Of a stretch of DNA of 7,272 bases, positions 6,317-7,272 are shown in pieces. Origin of the DNA: CAYTKU01 sp964550845 (GTDB lineage Bacteria > Patescibacteriota > Patescibacteriia > Magasanikbacterales > UBA922). Numbering within the stretch: position 1 is the first letter of the stretch; each line of letters begins with the position of its first letter. The DNA lies in assembly GCA_964550845.1 (NCBI GenBank), contig CAZKAD010000050.1:1-7272 (forward strand), read 5' to 3'. Position numbers and translations under genes: made by a program. Under the pieces are notes generated by a model. It did not search any database. It saw only the letters and a program-made list of their open reading frames with translations, and was not told the DNA's origin.

Positions 6317-6341
6317 TAGGCTATTTTGAGAGAAAAAGCAA
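6313..6341 (-). promoter_or_regulatory. Promoter of tgt giving an apparently leaderless mRNA
   Basis: On the minus strand, TTGCTT (6341-6336) is followed by a 17-base spacer and TAATAT (6318-6313). A start seven bases downstream falls at 6306, two bases before the tgt ATG (6304-6302). There is no room for a Shine-Dalgarno site or a preQ1 riboswitch in the transcript. The 14-bp palindrome overlaps the -10 box and the start. Confidence 0.65.
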
Positions 6342-6354
6342 CTTTTTTCGTCTC

Positions 6355-6383
6355 TTCACGGGATCTGAAATGGGTGTTATAAT
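6355..6383 (+). promoter_or_regulatory. Extended -10 promoter of the C39-like gene
   Basis: TATAAT (6378-6383) is a perfect -10 box with the extended TG element one base upstream (6375-6376). TTCACG (6355-6360) matches four of six -35 positions at a 17-base spacing. The predicted start is near 6390, giving a leader of about 26 bases that has no Shine-Dalgarno site next to the ATG but ends in seven T residues (6409-6415). Confidence 0.75.
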
Positions 6384-6415
6384 CTATATGAGATGGTCAA
6401 AACTGCCATTTTTTT

Positions 6416-7272
6416 ATGAAAAAATCATATATTATCTTCAATACGCTTTGTGTTTTTTTTATTGTCTTTTTGGCTTTAGGCAGTTTTTGGCTGGTACGAG
6501 GAATAATACGCGACAATGAACGAGAGCAAGAAAAAAAAGATCTGAGGGAAATGGTACACAAAACACAGAAACAAAAACCAACCAGTATGCCTGTGGTAAA
6601 TCATGTACCTCCTACTTCTAGTGTCATAGTTGCTGCTTCACCAACAAGTACAACAGAATCTATCCCAACCTCTACACAGACACCCGCTCCAGTTGAAACA
6701 GAAACACCTCTCCCACCATCAATCAATCTTGATGTTCCTTTTACGTCCCAAGCTCCAGAAAAAATCTGGACTCAGCCCTGGCAAGATGCTTGTGAAGAAG
6801 CGGCGGTTCTGATGATTGATGCCTATTACAAAGATCTGACGCTTTCGATTTCTTATGCCAAAGACGAACTTATTAAAATGGTAGATTGGGGAGAAGCTCA
6901 AGGCTGGGGACTGAGTATTGAAATAGAAAAGATTCAATCGCTGTTTGAAGATTATTTGAAAATAGATCGCACGGTAAAGTTAGTTGAAGATCCGACGATT
7001 GAGGAGATTAAAAAATATCTTGCACGCGGTGTGCCTGTCTATGTGGTAGCTGATGGAAAAGTATTGCCAAATCCAAATTTTCGCAATGGTGGACCAGAGT
7101 ATCACGCCTTGGTGATTCGTGGGTATACGGAAACAGAATTTATTACCAATGATCCTGGTACGCAGTTTGGTGAAAATTTTAAGTATAAATATCAGGCTTT
7201 GATAGATTCGATTCGTGATTGGAATGGAGGAGATGTCAAAAATGGAAGACGGGTGGTGCTCGTGGTGGAATA
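6416..7272 (+). CDS. Membrane-anchored C39-like (papain-fold) protein, open at window end
   Basis: The frame is open from the ATG at 6416 through 285 codons to the window edge. The last two bases, TA, would form a stop if followed by A or G, so the protein may be essentially complete. Residues 2-4 (KKS) and a hydrophobic stretch at 5-27 form an uncleaved anchor or signal. A charged segment follows (32-55), then a Pro/Thr/Ser-rich stalk (about 56-102), so the remainder should lie outside the membrane. Residues 103-285 resemble the C39-like peptidase_C39_2 family: NLDVPFTSQAPE, then the probable nucleophile C126 in QDACEEAA with Q123 as a possible oxyanion residue, H230 in EYHALVIRGY, and D246 in TNDPGT. 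The order Cys-His-Asp fits a cysteine peptidase, but its substrate is unknown. The neighbouring glycan genes suggest work at the cell surface; this is inference. Transcription is divergent from tgt under its own promoter. Confidence 0.85.
   Translation, partial: MKKSYIIFNTLCVFFIVFLALGSFWLVRGIIRDNEREQEKKDLREMVHKTQKQKPTSMPVVNHVPPTSSVIVAASPTSTTESIPTSTQTPAPVETETPLPPSINLDVPFTSQAPEKIWTQPWQDACEEAAVLMIDAYYKDLTLSISYAKDELIKMVDWGEAQGWGLSIEIEKIQSLFEDYLKIDRTVKLVEDPTIEEIKKYLARGVPVYVVADGKVLPNPNFRNGGPEYHALVIRGYTETEFITNDPGTQFGENFKYKYQALIDSIRDWNGGDVKNGRRVVLVVE

Noticed and set aside
6305..6415. preQ1 riboswitch upstream of tgt
   Set aside because: The predicted tgt leader is about two bases, and no preQ1 aptamer hairpin with an A-rich tail is visible on either strand.
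6388..6519. Possible upstream 43-codon frame overlapping the C39-like gene
   Set aside because: Its ATG sits at or before the predicted transcription start near 6390, and the peptide is an out-of-frame reading of the membrane-anchor codons.
1..7272. CRISPR array, insertion sequence or tRNA gene
   Set aside because: No spaced direct repeats, transposase motifs, terminal inverted repeats or cloverleaf with a T-loop were found by eye on either strand.

Overview
The window reads as a gene-dense, AT-rich bacterial chromosome segment. Most likely it comes from a candidate-phyla-radiation (Patescibacteria, Parcubacteria-like) genome. This assignment is inferred from the overlapping gene chain, the absence of clear Shine-Dalgarno sites, the style of the Tgt protein with its two insertions, and the membrane-anchored C39-like protein. 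TGA is used as an ordinary stop in three genes, so the TGA-recoding lineages (Gracilibacteria/SR1) are excluded.

Layout. Bases 1-~279 (minus strand) are the 5' two-thirds or so of a type-A RNase P RNA (rnpB); its 3' end lies beyond the left edge. A near-consensus promoter at 285-313 drives it. One base away, a second promoter points rightward into a four-gene chain at 367-5093. The chain encodes a polyisoprenyl-phosphate sugar-1-phosphate transferase with a four-helix membrane domain, two GT4 glycosyltransferases, and queA. Neighbouring genes overlap by 4, 20 and 4 bases, so they are almost certainly cotranscribed and translationally coupled. A perfect 12-bp hairpin (5101-5131) flanked by A and T runs then serves as a terminator for both strands. 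Convergent to queA lies tgt (6304-5114, minus). Divergent from tgt, after a 111-bp gap holding two more promoters, is a gene for a membrane-anchored, secreted C39-like (papain-fold) protein. It runs to the right edge, where the last two bases are probably the start of its stop codon.

How the genes work together. The first three proteins form a minimal cell-surface glycan module: the first loads a sugar phosphate onto undecaprenyl phosphate, and the two GT4 enzymes extend it. Tgt inserts preQ1 into the wobble position of GUN-anticodon tRNAs, and QueA converts that base to epoxyqueuosine. The two queuosine enzymes are therefore neighbours but face each other, with queA attached to the glycan operon and tgt under its own promoter, which appears to give a leaderless mRNA.

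The most noteworthy signals are regulatory or architectural. They are the abutting -35 boxes of the rnpB/glycan divergent promoters, a 14-bp perfect palindrome over the tgt start, T7 runs directly before two ATG codons, a 20-bp palindromic helix inside rnpB, and an altered base-recognition loop in Tgt. I found no CRISPR array, transposon, tRNA or clearly novel multi-gene system.
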